A DNA stretch of 64,000 bases from Dorea sp. D27 (GCF_001185345.1 NZ_KQ236747.1:152749-216748), one strand, 5' to 3'. Shown: positions 24,906-34,296, counted from the stretch's first letter. Made by a program: numbers and translations. Notes: a model not told the origin generated them from the letters alone.

Positions 24906-25760
24906 ATGATGTTATTAAAAGATGTATTATTAGATACGGCCTTGGACTGTCTGAAGATGCTGCCCTTTTTGTTCGCCGCTTTTGTCCTCATTGAGGCGCT
25001 GGAGTATTATTCCAGCGATTTTACAGCCAGGCTCCTTGCAGGAGTGGGAAAGGCAGGACCGGTAGTCGGAGCGGCAGCCGGCTGCGTCCCACAGTGTGGA
25101 TTTTCTGTCCTTGCCTCCAACCTCTATGCAGGCGGGATAATCTCAGTCGGTACACTATTATCTGTATTCATTGCCACGTCAGATGAGGCGGTTCTCATTA
25201 TCCTGAGCAATCCGGGACGGGGGAAAGATGTATTGTTTCTGCTTCTCACGAAGGTGGTCATCGCAGTGATTGCCGGTTATGTGACGGATGCGTTTCTTTC
25301 ACGGGGCATCGCAGTGCAGAAAAAAAGCGGAGAGCTGTGCAGCGGCTGCGGATGCGAAGGAGAAGGCGGTATCCTCAGACCGGCGCTGAACCATACGGTG
25401 AAGATATTTATATATCTGTTTATCTTTACCGGGCTTCTTAATTTCTGCATAGAAGTGTTTGGAATAGATGAACTTTCAAAGGTACTGCTTGGCAATACAA
25501 TCTTTCAGCCGGTCATTGCAGCTGTCATCGGTCTGATTCCAAACTGCGCGGCATCGGTCATACTCACTCAGCTCTATCTGAACGGTGCCATATCATTTGC
25601 ATCGGTAATCGCGGGATTGTGTACCGGGGCAGGAGTCGGTCTCGTAGTCCTGTTCAAGGTGAACCGGCACAGAAGAGAGAATATGAAGATACTAGCCGTG
25701 CTGACGGCAGTAGGCATTATATCGGGCATCGTGCTTGAACTGGCGGGCTTTTTCCGGTAA
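24906..25760 (+). CDS. Putative multi-TM metal or metalloid export permease (ArsP_2-like)
   Basis: The 284-residue membrane protein has eight to ten hydrophobic segments and resembles the putative heavy-metal exporter family (ArsP_2). AAAGCVPQCGFSVLASNLYAG near residue 57 has a C-x3-C pair, CSGCGCEG sits in a cytoplasmic loop near 147, and GLIPNCAASVILTQLY repeats the pattern in the second half. The two halves look like an internal duplication. The ATG at 24906 is preferred to the TTG at 24882 because of GGGAGTGG in between. The transported ion is unknown. Confidence 0.72.
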   Translation: MMLLKDVLLDTALDCLKMLPFLFAAFVLIEALEYYSSDFTARLLAGVGKAGPVVGAAAGCVPQCGFSVLASNLYAGGIISVGTLLSVFIATSDEAVLIILSNPGRGKDVLFLLLTKVVIAVIAGYVTDAFLSRGIAVQKKSGELCSGCGCEGEGGILRPALNHTVKIFIYLFIFTGLLNFCIEVFGIDELSKVLLGNTIFQPVIAAVIGLIPNCAASVILTQLYLNGAISFASVIAGLCTGAGVGLVVLFKVNRHRRENMKILAVLTAVGIISGIVLELAGFFR

Positions 25761-25835
25761 AGGCTTCTGCAGCCGGCCGGCAGCTGCCGGAAGACAGTGT
25801 CCCTGTCTGCTGCCGGTATGTTCTGGAAATAGAAA

Positions 25836-25885
25836 AAGGGAGAAGCTTATGCCTTTACCGGCATGTGCTTCTCCTGTCATTTTTA
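25836..25885. terminator. Bidirectional terminator
   Basis: GGGAGAAGC..ATGCC pairs with GGCAT..GCTTCTCC around TTTACC, with A run before and T run after, between two convergent genes. Just upstream (25779-25820) TGCCGGAAGACAG and CTGTCTGCTGCCGG form another small hairpin. Confidence 0.75.
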
Positions 25886-25896
25886 AGGCAGTCCGC

Positions 25897-26400
25897 CTAT
25901 TCATCCTTGTTGTGCGGGTATTTCCAGATCCACAGTGCAATCAGTCCGCCGATGATATAGAGGATATTGACGAGTATTGCCTGGCTATCCTTGAGGAACC
26001 ATACGATCATGATGATACAGACGAGGATTGCTATCAGTTTCAGAGCCGACAGCAAGCGCTTGTCACGGCGTTCTTTATATTCCTGGTGCTTTTCTTGGCG
26101 GCTGCCCTCCAGATATTCTGTGATATGTTCTTCCGTAATACGGTATGCGATTTCGTCAGAAGGGGAGAAGCTGCGCAGATGCTCCAGGATATCTTTATAT
26201 ATGCGCTGATAAGCTTCTTCATATTCCATAGTCGGTTTGCCGGCCTCTGTTTCCGGTTTCTCAGAAGCGTTGCCGGTGCCCTCTGTAGTGTTCGGTTTTT
26301 CAGCGCTGCCGGTGTCGTCTGCAGCTATATCTACGGCACTTTCGATTTTTTCTGCTGTCTCTTTCCCGGTGAGTTCTTCGGATTTTATCTCTTCGCTCAT
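25897..26400 (-). CDS. Hypothetical membrane protein with acidic N-terminus
   Basis: The 167-residue protein has a low-complexity acidic N-terminal region rich in Glu, Thr and Ala (1-55), a helical charged middle (about 58-118) and two hydrophobic C-terminal segments (about 119-137 and 143-158). A strong AGGAGG seven bases before its ATG supports it over a long antisense frame on the plus strand. I do not recognise a family. It is probably a small membrane-anchored protein with a cytoplasmic head. Confidence 0.75.
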   Translation of the reverse strand: MSEEIKSEELTGKETAEKIESAVDIAADDTGSAEKPNTTEGTGNASEKPETEAGKPTMEYEEAYQRIYKDILEHLRSFSPSDEIAYRITEEHITEYLEGSRQEKHQEYKERRDKRLLSALKLIAILVCIIMIVWFLKDSQAILVNILYIIGGLIALWIWKYPHNKDE

Positions 26401-26572
26401 CTTTAGTACCTCCTGTAAGTAATAGAATATGCGTATATCATAACAGGTTTGGGCCTTTAATTCAAACTTTCTGTCGAAATTGTTCCTTTTATTATTATGC
26501 TATTTGTGGGTTTGACAATTTGGCGCAGAGTTTATATGATGGAACAGAAGTTTGATAACAGGAGGATGGCAT

Positions 26573-26989
26573 ATGAAATCTTATAGGAAAGAGCTGCATT
26601 TTCACCTTCCGTCAAGAAGGGGCCTAGTGAATATTACGCACGATGTGCAGGATGCAGTCAATGAGAGCGGTATAAAAGAAGGGATGGTGCTCGTCAATGC
26701 GATGAATATCACTGCGAGCGTATTCATCAATGATGATGAGAGCGGTCTCCATCAGGACTATGAAAAGTGGCTGGAGGGGCTTGCGCCGGAAAAGCCATAC
26801 AGCCAGTACAGGCATAATGGCTATGAGGACAATGCGGACGCACATCTGAAGCGTACCATCATGGGACGGGAGACGGTTGTCGCCATCACAGACGGGAAGC
26901 TTGATTTCGGGACTTGGGAGCAGATATTCTATTTTGAGTTTGACGGAAAGCGTGACAAACGGGTACTGATTAAGATTATCGGAGATTAA
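26573..26989 (+). CDS. YjbQ family protein (UPF0047)
   Basis: This 138-residue protein matches the YjbQ/UPF0047 family, a small trimeric fold with residual thiamine phosphate synthase activity in some members. [15 protein letters not shown] start, [19 protein letters not shown] and the C-terminal [20 protein letters not shown] with conserved His are visible. AGGAGG lies 8 bases before the ATG at 26573. It stands alone; true function is not established. Confidence 0.85.
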   Translation: MKSYRKELHFHLPSRRGLVNITHDVQDAVNESGIKEGMVLVNAMNITASVFINDDESGLHQDYEKWLEGLAPEKPYSQYRHNGYEDNADAHLKRTIMGRETVVAITDGKLDFGTWEQIFYFEFDGKRDKRVLIKIIGD

Positions 26990-27100
26990 TGCAGCCGAAA
27001 GGCCAGAATTTGACAAATCGGATGTTTTCTGCAAAACTGGTATCTGTATGCCGGACAGAATTTCGGCAGTGAAAGAGAGCAAATTATGAGGAGGAAGATT

Positions 27101-27706
27101 ATGAGAAGGAAAGTTTTATTAATCTGCATGGCGGCGCTGATGGTATTTTCGCTGACAGCTTGCGGGGGAAACAGCAAGAAGCAAGAGAAGAAGGAAGACA
27201 AAAAAGAGGAGACGGTTAAGAAAGAGGAGAAGGATATCGAGCTTACGCTGCCAGCATCATTTTTTGATGAAGAAGGAATGGCGGACATTAATGAAGAGGC
27301 AAAGGCGGAAGGCGTCAAGGAAGTGACGGTCAACGATGACGGATCTGTGACATATAAGATGGACAAGTCCACGCATGAAAAGCTTTTGAAGGAGATGAAA
27401 AAGGGGATTGACGAATCTATCACGGAACTTCTGGAGGACAAAGAGAATTATTCCTCTTTTACGGAGATTACTTACAATGATGATGTGACGGAGTTTAAGA
27501 TTATGGTAGATTCTGCAACTTACGGCGGGCTGCAGTCTTTCGGCGCGCTTGTGATGTATGCGGCGGGAAACATGTACCAGGGCATGAACCTTGTCCCAGA
27601 GGAAGAGATTAACACGACAGTACAGTTCATCAACAAGGATACGCAGGAAGTTATCGAGAGCGGAGATTCCAAATCTATGGCTGAGGAATACGAAGGGGAA
27701 GAGTAG
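27101..27706 (+). CDS. Putative lipoprotein
   Basis: The 201-residue protein begins with a signal peptide and a lipobox (MRRKVLLICMAALMVF then LTACGG), so Cys at about residue 20 would be lipidated. A Lys/Glu-rich linker follows, then a mixed domain with no motif I recognise. The second of two ATGs is chosen as AGGAGG lies right before it. It is likely membrane-anchored on the outside, of unknown function. Confidence 0.78.
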   Translation: MRRKVLLICMAALMVFSLTACGGNSKKQEKKEDKKEETVKKEEKDIELTLPASFFDEEGMADINEEAKAEGVKEVTVNDDGSVTYKMDKSTHEKLLKEMKKGIDESITELLEDKENYSSFTEITYNDDVTEFKIMVDSATYGGLQSFGALVMYAAGNMYQGMNLVPEEEINTTVQFINKDTQEVIESGDSKSMAEEYEGEE

Positions 27707-27821
27707 GACGTGCATAATTAGTCGTCATACGTCGAAGATTAAGAATTGCATTTCTCATTAGGTGTGATATAATATTCACAACTGAAGAGGATGAGGCTTA
27801 AGAAATATAGGAGGAATAAAT

Positions 27822-28253
27822 ATGGCTACAAAAACAGTAACTAAGAAACAGGAAACCGCTGCCAAAACAGAGCCTGCGGATGTAAAAGCAGAACCTGTGA
27901 AAGCGGAAGCGGAAACAGTAAAGAAGGCAGAGGCCGTGAAAGCAGAGCCTGTGAAAAAGGCCGAGGCAGCAAAGGCAGAGCCGGAAAAGAAAACGCCAGC
28001 CAGGAAGACCGCAGCTAAGAAGACTACAGCAAAGAAACCTGCAGTGAAAAAAGAGATTAAGGTGAATACTGTTGTGGAATATTACGGCAAGCAGGTGGAA
28101 GAAAAAGATATGGTTGCAGCAGTTAAGAAAGCATGGACGAAATCAGGCAGGAAAGTAGGGGACATCAAGACCATGGAGCTTTACATAAAGCCGGAAGAAG
28201 GCGCTGTGTATTATGTGATTAACGGCGTTGATACTGGAGCGGTTGCATTTTAA
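27822..28253 (+). CDS. DUF6465-like protein with Lys/Ala/Glu-rich N-terminal repeats
   Basis: The 143-residue protein starts with about 80 residues built from imperfect KAEPVK/KAEAVKAEP repeats followed by a lysine-alanine tail (KKTTAKKPAVKK). A compact C-terminal domain follows (about 83-143, VNTVVEYYGKQVEEKDMVAA... MELYIKPEEGAVYYVING). That domain resembles DUF6465 known from Lachnospiraceae. The repeats look histone-H1-like or intrinsically disordered; nucleic acid binding is only a guess. Confidence 0.75.
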   Translation: MATKTVTKKQETAAKTEPADVKAEPVKAEAETVKKAEAVKAEPVKKAEAAKAEPEKKTPARKTAAKKTTAKKPAVKKEIKVNTVVEYYGKQVEEKDMVAAVKKAWTKSGRKVGDIKTMELYIKPEEGAVYYVINGVDTGAVAF

Positions 28254-28272
28254 CGAACAGGCAATAGAAAGA

Positions 28273-28310
28273 GGGAGATGCTTTTATCATTAAGGGCACC
28301 TCCTTTTTTT
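28273..28310 (+). terminator. Terminator after the DUF6465-like gene
   Basis: GGAGATGC pairs with GGCACCTCC (one mismatch), followed by seven T. Confidence 0.7.
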
Positions 28311-28480
28311 ATGGAACCACCTCTGCGTTTGTTTTTCCGGAAAAAGAGCTGCCGATGTGACATTTTGCAATAAATTGCATATAATAACTACAGCACATTG
28401 CGGATTTGTTATTGGATATGTTATTCTATTCCACGCAGGTATATACGGGAAACCGGCATTATAGGAGAAAAGGTGAGGAC

Positions 28481-29092
28481 ATGAAAAGAGAACTGGATTA
28501 TTTTACAATAGAAGGCGCCTTTGGCGGCAATCAGGAATGGTTTACCAACGTGGTGATGAATATAGGCGGATGCGGGGCAGCGACGGCCTGTGACAGCTGT
28601 ATCTATTTTGCCAGCCGGGCCGGTATGAAAGAGTTGTATCCTTTTGACTATGACAGGCTGACGGTCGGAGACTACAAGAAGTTCAGCCAGATTATGAAAC
28701 CTTATATCAGGCCGAGAGCGGGCGGGGTGAAAAAGCCGGAATGGTATGTAGACGGGTTGGGCCGCTATATACATGATGTAAATATGAAGAAAGGATGCGA
28801 TATAAAGCTTGAGATGGACGTTCTGCCCGGGAACAGCTCTTTCGTAGAGGCGGCACAGGTAATCAGACATCAGATAGACGCCGGGTATCCGGTGCCATAC
28901 CTAATGCTGAGACACAAGAACCAGAAGTTCAAAGACTTTATCTGGCACTGGTTCCTCGTAGTCGGTTATGAAGAAAAAGAAGATGACCTTGAGATCGTGA
29001 CAGCGACATACGGGGAGGCGACGCGAATATCCCTCCGGGAACTGTGGGACACCGGCTATGAGGAAAAGGGCGGATTGATTGTATACAAATAA
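28481..29092 (+). CDS. C39-like cysteine peptidase-fold protein
   Basis: This 203-residue protein fits the C39/papain-like pattern: GGCGAATACDSCIYFA carries a candidate catalytic Cys (near residue 31) and IWHWFLVVGYEEKED a candidate His (near 153), the H-x-V-x-GY context of C39-type peptidases. No signal peptide or transporter domain is present, so it would act in the cytoplasm and is not a bacteriocin exporter. The start is chosen for AGGAGAAAAGGTGAGG upstream. Substrate unknown; it could also be an inactive relative. Confidence 0.65.
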   Translation: MKRELDYFTIEGAFGGNQEWFTNVVMNIGGCGAATACDSCIYFASRAGMKELYPFDYDRLTVGDYKKFSQIMKPYIRPRAGGVKKPEWYVDGLGRYIHDVNMKKGCDIKLEMDVLPGNSSFVEAAQVIRHQIDAGYPVPYLMLRHKNQKFKDFIWHWFLVVGYEEKEDDLEIVTATYGEATRISLRELWDTGYEEKGGLIVYK

Positions 29093-29098
29093 AGCAGG

Positions 29099-29195
29099 GA
29101 CACCCCAAATTCAATTGGGGACATGGAAAAATGAATTGGGGACGGAGGAAAATGAAAAAACCTCCGTCCCCAATTGAATCTGGCCAGTCCCTGTG
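29099..29195. repeat. Dispersed palindromic repeat, family C (copy 1)
   Basis: AATTGGGGACGGAGG (29134-29148) and CCTCCGTCCCCAATT (29161-29175) are perfect 15-base arms. They are preceded by a partial CCCCAAATTCAATTGGGG hairpin. The same arms recur at 33350 and 33499. Located between the C39-like gene and the cyclophilin gene. Confidence 0.8.
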
Positions 29196-29237
29196 ATACA
29201 ATGGGCTGGTAAGTTTAGGAAAAGGAGAGGTATGAAT

Positions 29238-29756
29238 ATGGCAAACCCAATCGTTACTATTGAAATGGAAAACGGCGACGTGATGAAAGCGGAATTATAC
29301 CCGGATATTGCGCCGAATACTGTAAATAATTTTATCTCACTTGTAAGCAAGGGCTATTATGACGGCCTTATCTTTCACCGTGTAATCAGTGGATTTATGA
29401 TTCAGGGCGGCTGCCCCGACGGGACTGGCACAGGCGGACCGGGATATAATATCAAAGGAGAATTTAGCCAGAACGGTTTCACGAATGATTTAAAACATGG
29501 AGAAGGCGTTCTCTCTATGGCCAGAGCGATGCACCCTGACTCTGCTGGCTCCCAGTTTTTTATCATGCACAAGAATTCTCCGCACCTTGATGGTGCCTAC
29601 GCTGCTTTTGGAAAGATTATCGATGGAATGGATGTGGTGAATAGAATTGCAGCTACAGATACGGACTACAGCGACAGGCCGCTTGAAGAGCAGAAGATGA
29701 AAAAGGTCACTGTAGACACGGATGGTATTGATTATGCAGAGCCGGAGCGGGCATAG
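29238..29756 (+). CDS. Peptidyl-prolyl cis-trans isomerase, cyclophilin type
   Basis: The 172-residue enzyme isomerises X-Pro bonds. FHRVISGFMIQGGCPDG and SQFFIMHKNSPHLDG carry the active-site Arg and Phe-Gln set of cyclophilins. No signal peptide, so it is cytoplasmic. Of two close ATGs the second is chosen because GGAGAGG is then 7 bases away. A DMT permease follows after 11 bases. Confidence 0.95.
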   Translation: MANPIVTIEMENGDVMKAELYPDIAPNTVNNFISLVSKGYYDGLIFHRVISGFMIQGGCPDGTGTGGPGYNIKGEFSQNGFTNDLKHGEGVLSMARAMHPDSAGSQFFIMHKNSPHLDGAYAAFGKIIDGMDVVNRIAATDTDYSDRPLEEQKMKKVTVDTDGIDYAEPERA

Positions 29757-29767
29757 GAAGGCATAAA

Positions 29768-30706
29768 ATGGAACGGACGTTACAAAAACCGGCAGTGCGG
29801 GGGCTCCTCGCGCTGCTTTGCTGTGCTTTATGGGGAAGCGCGTTCCCCTGCGTTAAGACAGGCTATGAATGGCTGCACATCGAGACGACGGGGAGCCAGA
29901 TACTATTTGCCGGATACCGCTTTTTTCTGGCAGGGGTTCTAACCTTTATCATGGGCTGCATCATGGAAAGACGTTTCCTTCTCATGAAAAAGTCTTCGGT
30001 GCCATACGTGCTGAGGCAGGGACTGACGCAGACGACATTACAATATGTATTTTTTTATATTGGAATGGCTTATACGACTGGGACGAAAGGTTCTGTCATA
30101 AATGCGGCCAACGCGTTTGTATCTATTTTGGCTGCTCCTCTTCTAATTAAAGGAGAAAAGCTGACGTGGAAACAGGGAGCAGGCTGCGTCATAGGGTTTC
30201 TTGGGGTAGTAATCATCAATCTTGAGCCCGGTGCCTGGGGAAATGGATTTTCGCTTAAAGGGGAAGGCATGGTCTTGATTTGTACTGTAATTTACGGAAT
30301 CAGTACTGTTATCATGAAAAAAATATCCCATATGGAGAGTGCGATGACTATCACGGCCTATCAGCTTTTGTTCGGCGGCTTTATCATTATGGCTGCAGGC
30401 TTTGTGGCAGGAGGACATATCGAAGGTTTTGACGGCAAGTCGCTGGCACTTCTCATATATATGGCTATGCTGTCGGCCGTCGCTTTCAGCGTGTGGACGA
30501 TATTGCTGAAATATAATACGGTCGGCAAGGTTGCAATATTTGGATTCAGCATCCCGATATTCGGCGTATTCCTGTCGGCAGTTATTCTGAAAGAACAGAT
30601 TGTCTCATTGAAAAATCTTGCGGCTCTCGTATGTGTCAGTATCGGCATCTTAATCGTAAATGGAATGGAAATGCCCAATATTAAGGAGAAGAAGCAGGTT
30701 TCTTAG
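29768..30706 (+). CDS. DMT-superfamily (EamA) permease
   Basis: The 312-residue membrane protein has ten predicted helices in two EamA repeats (about 8-145 and 158-300). ALWGSAFPCVKTGYEW at the N-terminus and VINAANAFVSILAAPL are typical of drug/metabolite transporters. It sits directly after the cyclophilin gene. Substrate cannot be told. Confidence 0.88.
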   Translation: MERTLQKPAVRGLLALLCCALWGSAFPCVKTGYEWLHIETTGSQILFAGYRFFLAGVLTFIMGCIMERRFLLMKKSSVPYVLRQGLTQTTLQYVFFYIGMAYTTGTKGSVINAANAFVSILAAPLLIKGEKLTWKQGAGCVIGFLGVVIINLEPGAWGNGFSLKGEGMVLICTVIYGISTVIMKKISHMESAMTITAYQLLFGGFIIMAAGFVAGGHIEGFDGKSLALLIYMAMLSAVAFSVWTILLKYNTVGKVAIFGFSIPIFGVFLSAVILKEQIVSLKNLAALVCVSIGILIVNGMEMPNIKEKKQVS

Positions 30707-30834
30707 GGAGCCTGTTTTTTTTATACTCGTAGTGGCATGATGCATTTGGATGAAACTGTACCTTGCAAAAAGCCACTTCTTGACGTACAATTAAGAACAG
30801 TAATTGTGTATACAAGATGGAGGGCCTGTGCCTT

Positions 30835-31686
30835 ATGGATATGATTCAGACCGAAAAACTAGTATTTGAATATGAAAAGCGGGATGAGGAAGGCAACGTT
30901 ATCGGAAAATCCCGGGCTATAGACGAGGTGGACATAGATGTGAAAGAAGGGCAGTTTATCGCGGTCTTAGGCCATAACGGTTCCGGCAAGTCTACATTTG
31001 CCAAGCACATCAATGCCATACTGGTACCGACGGAAGGAACAATGTGGGTAAATGGAAAGGATACGAGAGATCCGGAAAAGCTATGGGACGTACGCCAGTC
31101 AGCGGGAATGGTTTTTCAAAATCCGGATAATCAGATTATTGGGACTGTCGTTGAGGAAGATGTGGGCTTTGGTCCTGAAAATCTCGGCGTGCCCACACAG
31201 GAGATATGGAAACGGGTAGAAGAGAGCCTGAAGGCGGTCGGGATGATCGAGTACCGCAGCCATTCGCCGAACAAGCTGTCAGGGGGACAGAAGCAGCGCG
31301 TTGCCATAGCTGGTGTCGTTGCCATGGAGCCGAAATGTATCGTGCTCGATGAGCCGACAGCTATGCTGGATCCGGTTGGAAGAAAAGAAGTATTGAAGAC
31401 AGTGCAGGAACTGAGGCGGAAAAAGCATGTCACAGTCATCCTGATTACCCACTATATGGATGAGGTTGTGGATGCAGACAAGATATTTGTGATGGACCAC
31501 GGCCGTGTCGTGATGGAAGGAACGCCGAGGAAAATATTTACCCAGGTGGACGAACTGAAGAAATACCGCCTTGATGTGCCTCAGGCGGCCATATTAGCCG
31601 ATGAACTGAAGAAACGGGGAGTTCCGCTTCCTGGCGGCATCTTAAGGAAAGAAGAATTGGTGGAGGCATTATGTCAATTAGGTTAG
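30835..31686 (+). CDS. ecfA1: Energy-coupling factor transporter ATPase EcfA1
   Basis: The 283-residue ABC ATPase energises vitamin uptake. Walker [10 protein letters not shown], signature [13 protein letters not shown] and Walker B CIVLDEP are present. The ATG at 30835 has GGAGGG about ten bases upstream. Its end overlaps ecfA2 by 16 bases, and ecfT follows. No S component is in the operon, so the module is of the shared type that serves several S proteins elsewhere. Confidence 0.93.
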   Translation: MDMIQTEKLVFEYEKRDEEGNVIGKSRAIDEVDIDVKEGQFIAVLGHNGSGKSTFAKHINAILVPTEGTMWVNGKDTRDPEKLWDVRQSAGMVFQNPDNQIIGTVVEEDVGFGPENLGVPTQEIWKRVEESLKAVGMIEYRSHSPNKLSGGQKQRVAIAGVVAMEPKCIVLDEPTAMLDPVGRKEVLKTVQELRRKKHVTVILITHYMDEVVDADKIFVMDHGRVVMEGTPRKIFTQVDELKKYRLDVPQAAILADELKKRGVPLPGGILRKEELVEALCQLG

Positions 31687-32525
31687 AACACTTGAATTAT
31701 GTATACAGTCCGGGAACTGCTTATGAGAAGCAGGCGCTTAAGGATATATGTCTTGAAATATCCGATGGAGAGTTTGTCGGCATAATCGGCCATACCGGTT
31801 CCGGCAAGTCAACACTTATACAGCATCTGAACGGACTGATCAAAGCGACAGACGGGGCGCTTTATTATAATGATGAAAATATATATGCGGAAGGATATGA
31901 TATGCGTGCCCTTCGGAGCCAGGTCGGTCTTGTGTTCCAGTATCCGGAGCATCAGCTCTTTGAGGTGGATGTCATGGCAGATGTATGCTTCGGCCCTAAG
32001 AATCAGGGGCTTCTTCCGGAGGAATGTAAGAAGAGGGCTCTGGAAGCGTTACAGCTCACCGGGCTGAAAGAAAAGTATTACAAATCATCCCCTTTCGAGC
32101 TGTCCGGCGGACAGAAAAGGCGTGTTGCAATTGCGGGGGTTCTGGCTATGAGACCTAAAGTGCTCGTACTGGATGAGCCGACAGCGGGGCTTGACCCCAA
32201 GGGCAGAGACGATATTTTGGATCAGATTGCTTATCTGCACAGACAGACGGATATGACGGTCATCCTGGTCTCCCACAGTATGGAGGATATAGCAAGATAT
32301 GCAGACCGCATCATCGTGCTGAATAAAGGTGCTGTGATGTATAACGATGAGCCGAAGAAAGTTTTTTCACACTATCTTGAACTTGAGAAGGTAGGTCTGG
32401 CGGCGCCGCAGGTGACCTATATCATGCATGACCTTCAGAAGAAAGGGCTTGATGTGAGAGCAGATGTAACGACAGTGGCGGAGGCTGCGGATGAAATTAT
32501 GAAGGCATTGGAGAGCAGACGATGA
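31671..32525 (+). CDS. ecfA2: Energy-coupling factor transporter ATPase EcfA2
   Basis: The 284-residue partner ATPase has [22 protein letters not shown] and VLVLDEP. The two ATPases form a heterodimer driving EcfT. Start and stop both overlap neighbours (ATGA at the ecfT junction), a sign of translational coupling. Confidence 0.93.
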   Translation: MSIRLEHLNYVYSPGTAYEKQALKDICLEISDGEFVGIIGHTGSGKSTLIQHLNGLIKATDGALYYNDENIYAEGYDMRALRSQVGLVFQYPEHQLFEVDVMADVCFGPKNQGLLPEECKKRALEALQLTGLKEKYYKSSPFELSGGQKRRVAIAGVLAMRPKVLVLDEPTAGLDPKGRDDILDQIAYLHRQTDMTVILVSHSMEDIARYADRIIVLNKGAVMYNDEPKKVFSHYLELEKVGLAAPQVTYIMHDLQKKGLDVRADVTTVAEAADEIMKALESRR

Positions 32526-33346
32526 TTCGAGACATTACGATAGGACAATATTATCCTGCAAAAAGTATACTGCACCGGCTGGATCCGAGGGTCAAACTGG
32601 TGTCTACCTTGCTGTACCTTATTTCTTTATTTTTATTTAAGAGCATACCTGGATATATTGTTGCTACTTTATTTCTTATAACAGTGATAAAGTTGTCCAG
32701 GGTTCCGATATCCTTTATTGTAAAAGGGTTAAAACCAATAATAATGCTTCTGCTCATAACGGTGCTGTTCAACCTGTTTCTTACGAGAGACGGGGATGTA
32801 CTCTTTCATGCGTGGATTTTTACTATAACAGAAGGAGGACTCCGAACCGCGGTCTATATGGCCATACGGCTTATCTATCTGATTATCGGATCTTCACTTA
32901 TGACATTTACCACGACACCAAATGAGCTGACGGACGGAATCGAAAGCCTGCTTCATCCGTTGAACAAAATACATGTACCTGTGCATGAGGTAGCGATGAT
33001 GATGTCTATAGCGCTCCGCTTCATACCGATACTGCTGGAGGAGACAGATAAGATTATGAAAGCTCAGATCGCAAGAGGGGCAGATTTTGAGAACGGCAAT
33101 ATCATACAGCGGGCGAAGAATATGATACCGATACTCGTCCCCTTGTTCGTATCAGCATTCCGCCGTGCAAATGACCTCGCTATGGCGATGGAAGCAAGAT
33201 GCTACCGTGGGGGCGAAGGCAGGACGAAGATGAAGCCGCTTCAATACAAAAGCAGAGATTACATCGCATACGCGGCGGTTGTCATCTACGTTGCAGCTGT
33301 GTTCGTGATAGGAAGATACGTGCCACTGCACGTGTGGATATTTTAA
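32522..33346 (+). CDS. ecfT: Energy-coupling factor transporter transmembrane protein EcfT
   Basis: The 274-residue T component couples the ATPases to substrate-binding S proteins. Several hydrophobic segments and the two short coupling-helix motifs, ARG in AQIARGADFEN and EARCYRGG near the C-terminus, are visible. The C-terminal end is followed within four bases by a family C palindromic repeat. Confidence 0.93.
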   Translation: MIRDITIGQYYPAKSILHRLDPRVKLVSTLLYLISLFLFKSIPGYIVATLFLITVIKLSRVPISFIVKGLKPIIMLLLITVLFNLFLTRDGDVLFHAWIFTITEGGLRTAVYMAIRLIYLIIGSSLMTFTTTPNELTDGIESLLHPLNKIHVPVHEVAMMMSIALRFIPILLEETDKIMKAQIARGADFENGNIIQRAKNMIPILVPLFVSAFRRANDLAMAMEARCYRGGEGRTKMKPLQYKSRDYIAYAAVVIYVAAVFVIGRYVPLHVWIF

Positions 33347-33349
33347 ACT

Positions 33350-33391
33350 AATTGGGGACGGAGGTTTTTTAGAAAAACCCCGTCCCCAATT
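33350..33391. repeat. Dispersed palindromic repeat, family C (copy 2)
   Basis: AATTGGGGACGG.. and ..CCGTCCCCAATT form a near-perfect hairpin with TTTTTTAGAAAAA in the loop. It sits right behind ecfT and can serve as its terminator. A fragment (GGGTGTCCCCAAT, 33399) follows. Confidence 0.8.
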
Positions 33392-33471
33392 AAAATCAGG
33401 GTGTCCCCAATGGATTTTTGTGGATAACCCGCCGATGATTGTGGAAAATGGGGACAAAGGACGGTATAAGA

Positions 33472-34296
33472 ATGGAAAAAGGGACAGGGCAAATTCATTT
33501 GGGGACGGAGGAAATTCGAAAAATCTCCGTCCCCAACAACCCGGCCGCCGGTGCTAGGCGTATCAGGCTGGTTATTGCTTATGACGGAACGGATTACTGT
33601 GGCTGGCAGATTCAGCCTAACGGTATTACAATTGAAGAGGTGCTGAATAAGGCTCTTAAGAGGCTGACAGGGGAGGATATCCATGTTATAGGTGCGAGCA
33701 GGACGGATTCAGGGGTTCATGCGCTCGGAAATGTGGCTGTTTTTGACACGACATCTTCCATACCGCCGGAACGGATGTCGTATGCACTCAACCAGAAGCT
33801 TCCAGAAGACATTGTTATTATCCGCTCGGAGGAGGTTCCATCCGGCTGGCATCCGCGATATAGGGACGTAGTTGTTAAGACATATGAATATCATATCTAC
33901 AATGCCCCGGTGAAGAATCCGCTCAGAAGAAGGACAAGCACGCATATTTCATTTCCCCTTGATGTGCAGAAGATGCAAAAAGGAGCTGAGTATCTCATGG
34001 GAGAGCACGACTTTGCCAGTTTTTGCAATGTGCGCACTGATGTGCAGGACACGGTACGGACGGTGACAGAGCTGCAGATTATTTGTGACGGACCTGAGAT
34101 CGTTATACGGATTACGGGAAATGGATTTCTTTACAATATGGTTCGAATCATTGCCGGGACATTGATACGGGTAGGGCGGGGATTTTACGAACCTGAGAAG
34201 GTCAGAGAGATACTAGAGGCAAGAGAAAGGACCGAGGCGGGAGTGACGGCTCCCCCAAATGGCCTTGTATTGGTGGGGATTGACTATGGAGAATAA
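33472..34296 (+). CDS. truA: tRNA pseudouridine synthase A (N-terminus encoded in a repeat)
   Basis: The enzyme makes pseudouridine at positions 38-40 of tRNA. The body starts RRIRLVIAYDGTDYCGWQIQ, with catalytic Asp in GASRTDSGVHA, and KTYEYHI and NGFLYNMVRI follow. Normally the protein begins just before RIRL. Here there is no in-frame start at that place, and the frame runs back through a family C palindrome to ATG at 33472 (AAAGGACGG upstream), giving about 25 extra residues such as TGQIHLGTEEIRKISVPNN. ATG 33448 or TTG 33439 are other options. Core is intact, so activity is expected. Confidence 0.88.
   Translation: MEKGTGQIHLGTEEIRKISVPNNPAAGARRIRLVIAYDGTDYCGWQIQPNGITIEEVLNKALKRLTGEDIHVIGASRTDSGVHALGNVAVFDTTSSIPPERMSYALNQKLPEDIVIIRSEEVPSGWHPRYRDVVVKTYEYHIYNAPVKNPLRRRTSTHISFPLDVQKMQKGAEYLMGEHDFASFCNVRTDVQDTVRTVTELQIICDGPEIVIRITGNGFLYNMVRIIAGTLIRVGRGFYEPEKVREILEARERTEAGVTAPPNGLVLVGIDYGE
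33499..33536. repeat. Dispersed palindromic repeat, family C (copy 3), inside the truA reading frame
   Basis: TTGGGGACGGAG (33499-33510) pairs with CTCCGTCCCCAA (33525-33536). It encodes residues of the extra N-terminal segment of TruA. Confidence 0.8.

Noticed and set aside
25735..26406. Long hydrophobic frame on the plus strand (223 residues)
   Set aside because: It overlaps a terminator and the opposite gene, has no ribosome-binding site, and its hydrophobicity is a mirror of the acidic and membrane parts of the minus-strand protein, which has a strong AGGAGG.
30835..33346. A dedicated vitamin transporter including an S component
   Set aside because: No S-component gene lies in or next to the operon; only the shared A1-A2-T core is seen.
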